A DNA stretch of 64,000 bases, taken from positions 33,973,026-34,037,025 of the forward strand of contig NC_060234.1 in the NCBI RefSeq assembly GCF_021155775.2, in the 5' to 3' direction. Source of the DNA: Neodiprion pinetum. Taxonomy: Eukaryota > Arthropoda > Insecta > Hymenoptera > Diprionidae. The notes beneath the pieces are model-generated. The model did no database searches. It saw only the letters and a program-made list of their open reading frames with translations, and had not been told where the DNA came from. The translations under genes were made by a program, and so were the position numbers. Positions 63,686-64,000 of this stretch are shown in pieces (position 1 is the stretch's first letter; each line of letters starts with the position of its first letter).

Positions 63686-64000
63686 GTCGACCAATCCGGC
63701 TCAGCTCTCGTTTGCCCTGCATGTTCCCTAGTGCTACCAAGTACGCGTGATCTGACGAATCACATACGGGGCCACAACTCGCGGAGAAACAGCGAGGGTA
63801 GTTCAGTCGACGACGAGTACACCTGTTGTGTCTGCAACAAGGTCCTCAGCTCGGCCAGCTCCCTGGACCGTCATATCCTGGTCCACTCCGGTGAGCGGCC
63901 GTTCAAGTGCGGAATCTGCGGAACTACCTTTACCACCAACGGCAACATGCATCGCCACATACGGACTGCCCACGGTAGCAGTTCGTCGAACAGTTGCACG
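63686..64000 (+). CDS. peb: RREB1/Hindsight (pebbled)-family C2H2 zinc-finger transcription factor, zinc-finger exon, cut by window end
   Basis: The exon starts in phase 0 after TTTCAAG and is open for 105 codons to the window edge. It encodes three C2H2 fingers. Finger 1 is C-x2-C-x12-H-x3-H (CPAC...HIRGH), finger 2 is CCVC...HILVH, and finger 3 is CGIC...HIRTAH. Fingers 2 and 3 are joined by the classic SGERPF linker. The blocks SSASSLDRHILVHSGERPFK and FTTNGNMHRH are what I recall as hallmarks of the N-terminal fingers of vertebrate RREB1 and Drosophila Hindsight. Spacing between fingers 1 and 2 is also similar. Family members are nuclear DNA-binding regulators. Hindsight acts in epithelial morphogenesis, trachea, retina and ovary downstream of JNK, EGFR and Notch signals. 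Finger 3 has an H-x4-H spacing (HIRTAH), one residue longer than I recall for human RREB1. A Ser-rich stretch (SSSSNS) follows. The family protein is usually well over 1000 residues, so most of it lies beyond the window. Confidence 0.9.

Noticed and set aside
1..64000. Many CAGGTA/TAGGTA motifs, possible Zelda-type early enhancer sites
   Set aside because: Rough counting gives only slightly more than the ~60 expected on both strands for these two hexamers; the full heptamers (CAGGTAG, TAGGTAG) are few and scattered.
1..64000. tRNA, rRNA and CRISPR
   Set aside because: No tRNA-like B box with a matching fold, no rRNA signature and no regularly spaced spacer array was seen; a covariance search would be needed to exclude small RNAs fully.

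Overview
This is a stretch of eukaryotic, almost certainly insect, nuclear DNA. There are no operons, ribosome binding sites or dense reading frames. Introns have GT...AG borders. CpG is abundant, simple repeats are common, and there are remnants of a non-LTR retrotransposon and several short inverted-repeat DNA elements. Hymenoptera (a sawfly or wasp) is my best guess from the base composition, the CpG abundance and the style of the repeats. That is inference, not something the sequence proves.

Only one gene is well supported. It enters at the right edge on the + strand and runs off the end. Three exons (61816-61925, 62989-63059, 63686-64000) have good splice borders and join in one reading frame with matching phases. 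The product carries three C2H2 zinc fingers that closely resemble the N-terminal fingers of the RREB1 / Drosophila Hindsight (pebbled) family, a nuclear developmental transcription factor. The first of these exons opens with an ATG four bases after its acceptor, so at least one further 5' exon must lie upstream. A GC-rich block at 57640-58120 is a candidate promoter and first exon, unproven.

The other ~61 kb holds no convincing gene. The longest reading frames (184-268 codons) are rich in Arg and Ser, overlap open frames on the other strand, and are about as many as chance predicts for this much DNA of this composition. The layout fits a long intergenic or regulatory domain, or very long 5' introns, of a developmental transcription factor.

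Region by region: 1-26 kb is mostly featureless sequence with microsatellites. At 26.2-27.6 kb lies a decayed ORF1 of a LINE-type retrotransposon joined directly to its 3' tail, with no ORF2. From 27.6-41.7 kb there is little to see. At 41.7-48.5 kb lies an island of repeats: an unclassified AT-rich repeat, an element starting CACACTGAGAAAAA, an 878-bp foldback element containing about four units of a ~165-bp repeat, a ~909-bp inverted-repeat element, and a 517-bp MITE with clear ends and a TA target duplication. From 48.5-57.6 kb I see nothing coding. At 57.6-61.8 kb come the promoter-like block, a LINE-tail-like segment and a perfect 26-bp palindrome, then the gene.
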